A program made the position numbers and the translations under genes. The notes beneath the pieces were generated by a model. It was not told where the DNA came from and searched no databases. It worked only from the letters and a program-made list of their open reading frames with translations. Of a stretch of 64,000 nt of DNA, positions 62,883-64,000 are shown piece after piece. How positions within the stretch are numbered: the first letter of the stretch is position 1; each line of letters starts with the position of its first letter. The stretch comes from Arthrospiribacter ruber (GTDB lineage Bacteria; Bacteroidota; Bacteroidia; Cytophagales; Cyclobacteriaceae): contig NZ_RPHB01000002.1 of NCBI RefSeq assembly GCF_019343195.1, positions 248,001 to 312,000 of the forward strand, written 5' to 3'.

Positions 62883-64000
62883 ATGTCAGATAAACAGCTC
62901 AACAGAAGAAACTTCCTTTCACAAACCATAGCCCTAACAGGAGCAGGTCTATTGACATCAGGCCTGGGATTTGCGAAAAATGACAAGTCATTGGAAAGCA
63001 AATCATCGCTTTCAAACAATACCTTGAAGAACGTAAGATTGGAAACAGGTTTTATCAAAGATGAAATAGAAGTGATTGCCACAAAAACTGACTTGTTTAC
63101 AATCGTCCTCGAGGATGGAAAAATAAAGGAAATCCTACCTAATGATCCAGCTGCTGATGCCATAAATGCAAAAGGTTATCTGATGCTTCCCGCCATGAAG
63201 GACATGCACATCCATCTGGACAAAACCTATTATGGTGGTCCATGGAAAGCAAGAGAGAGTAAGTTCCGTACGGTAAAAGAACTGATAGAGCATGAAAAGG
63301 AAGTAATCCCCACCTTGTTGCCCCACTCAACTGAACGGGCACAGAAACTCATAGAACTATTGCAGTCCAAGGGTACTGATTATGCCCGAAGCCATGTCAA
63401 TATTGAACCAACATCCAAACTGGATTCGCTAAAAAACCTTCAGAAGGCACTTGAAATTAAGCAAATGGGTTTCGGGGCTGAGCTGGTAGCCTTTCCCCAG
63501 CATGGCATTTTTTATTCAGGTTCCCAGGATCTGATGAAAGAGGCAGCAGGTATGGGTATTGACTATATAGGAGGAGTTGATCCTTTCTCCATCGATGGAA
63601 ATATTGAGAAAACCATGGATTTCACTATTCAGCTTGCTTTGGATCATGGTAAAGGTTTGGACATCCACTTACATGAAACCGGTGAATCAGGTCTTAAAAC
63701 CTTGAATTACCTGGTGGCTAAAGTCAATGAAAATCCGGTACTTAAAGGCAAGACCTACCTCAGTCATTGTTTTATCATGGGTGCATTGGATGAAAAAACC
63801 CTTCAGGCAACATGTGAATCCCTAGCTCAAGCTGACATCGGAATTACTACTACAGTACCCATAGGGTATAGCGTAATGCCTATTCCAAAAATGATTGACC
63901 ATGGTATCAAGGTAATGTCAGGCACAGACTGCGTCACTGATCACTGGCAGCCATTTGGTACGGGGAGTATGTTGGATAAGGCCAAAACCATGGCTGAGCT
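62883..64000 (+). CDS. Tat-exported amidohydrolase (cytosine deaminase-like), 3' end outside the window
   Basis: Open to the window edge (372 codons visible). The N-terminus MSDKQLNRRNFLSQTIALTG has a twin-arginine motif (RRNFL) and hydrophobic stretch, so it is exported folded. The amidohydrolase metal sites are visible: MHIHLDKT (HxH), HLHETGE, LSHCF and GTDCV. The HLDKTYYGGPW segment is typical of the cytosine deaminase/CodA-like branch. Function may be deamination or hydrolysis of a cyclic amide; an exported member is unusual. Confidence 0.87.
   Translation, partial: MSDKQLNRRNFLSQTIALTGAGLLTSGLGFAKNDKSLESKSSLSNNTLKNVRLETGFIKDEIEVIATKTDLFTIVLEDGKIKEILPNDPAADAINAKGYLMLPAMKDMHIHLDKTYYGGPWKARESKFRTVKELIEHEKEVIPTLLPHSTERAQKLIELLQSKGTDYARSHVNIEPTSKLDSLKNLQKALEIKQMGFGAELVAFPQHGIFYSGSQDLMKEAAGMGIDYIGGVDPFSIDGNIEKTMDFTIQLALDHGKGLDIHLHETGESGLKTLNYLVAKVNENPVLKGKTYLSHCFIMGALDEKTLQATCESLAQADIGITTTVPIGYSVMPIPKMIDHGIKVMSGTDCVTDHWQPFGTGSMLDKAKTMAE

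Overview
The window looks like a chromosome segment of an environmental Bacteroidota, most likely a Cytophagales/Cyclobacteriaceae-type organism. Supporting signs are a SusC/SusD pair, a tandem run of double-FtsX permeases of the NYLKIAWRN type, DUF1593 and DUF4221 family proteins, AT-rich spacers with few Shine-Dalgarno sequences, and lipoproteins with short lipoboxes. No rRNA, tRNA or CRISPR was seen. All assignments come from reading motifs; no database search was run.

Region 1 (1-2400) holds the 3' part of a chloramphenicol acetyltransferase, an ORF with no normal start, a pentapeptide-repeat protein and, on the minus strand, a stand-alone ribB.

Region 2 (2889-23610) is one large sugar-utilisation locus made of two converging halves. 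The plus half (2889-11821) is a tight operon: fucose-isomerase-like enzyme, split transketolase (two subunits), ribose-type ABC importer (binding lipoprotein, DUF2291 protein, double ATPase, permease) and an FGGY kinase. The minus half reads DeoR-type regulator, TIM-barrel glycosidase-like protein, SusC, SusD, CE1-like esterase, DUF1593 (Sde182-type) protein and a second esterase with an N-terminal CBM48-like domain. The inferred flow is: esterases and hydrolases release a sugar at the surface, SusCD takes it across the outer membrane, the ABC importer across the inner membrane, and then aldose -> ketose -> ketose phosphate -> transketolase cleavage. The layout resembles the non-oxidative apiose route but uses a different isomerase family. 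Two copies of a 90-bp TIR element lie in opposite orientation on either side of the minus half.

Region 3 (23700-25000) is a graveyard: a 127-nt nested palindrome, nested MITE-like elements, a broken IS3-type transposase and an unrecognised broken gene.

Region 4 (25054-42500) carries small accessory genes, mostly on the plus strand: two serine beta-lactamase-fold hydrolases, DinB, an FGE-like protein, a PNPOx-like protein, two VOC proteins, an MDR oxidoreductase, ECF sigma factor + small membrane protein + lgt, DUF4386, Crp/Fnr, a flavodoxin-fold oxidoreductase, a helical unknown, a DUF4221 lipoprotein, and a small Cys-rich lipoprotein that also exists as a truncated copy. Spacers contain degraded gene pieces and a short dispersed repeat.

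Region 5 (42811-59218) has six paralogous double-FtsX ABC permeases on one strand with no ATPase among them. Three are preceded by a related leader of about 210-265 bp. A secreted Nudix-fold protein and a small unknown sit between the fifth and sixth.

Region 6 (59254-64000) has a macrolide 2'-phosphotransferase-like kinase, an S41 peptidase, an AraC regulator and the start of a Tat-exported amidohydrolase that runs off the window.
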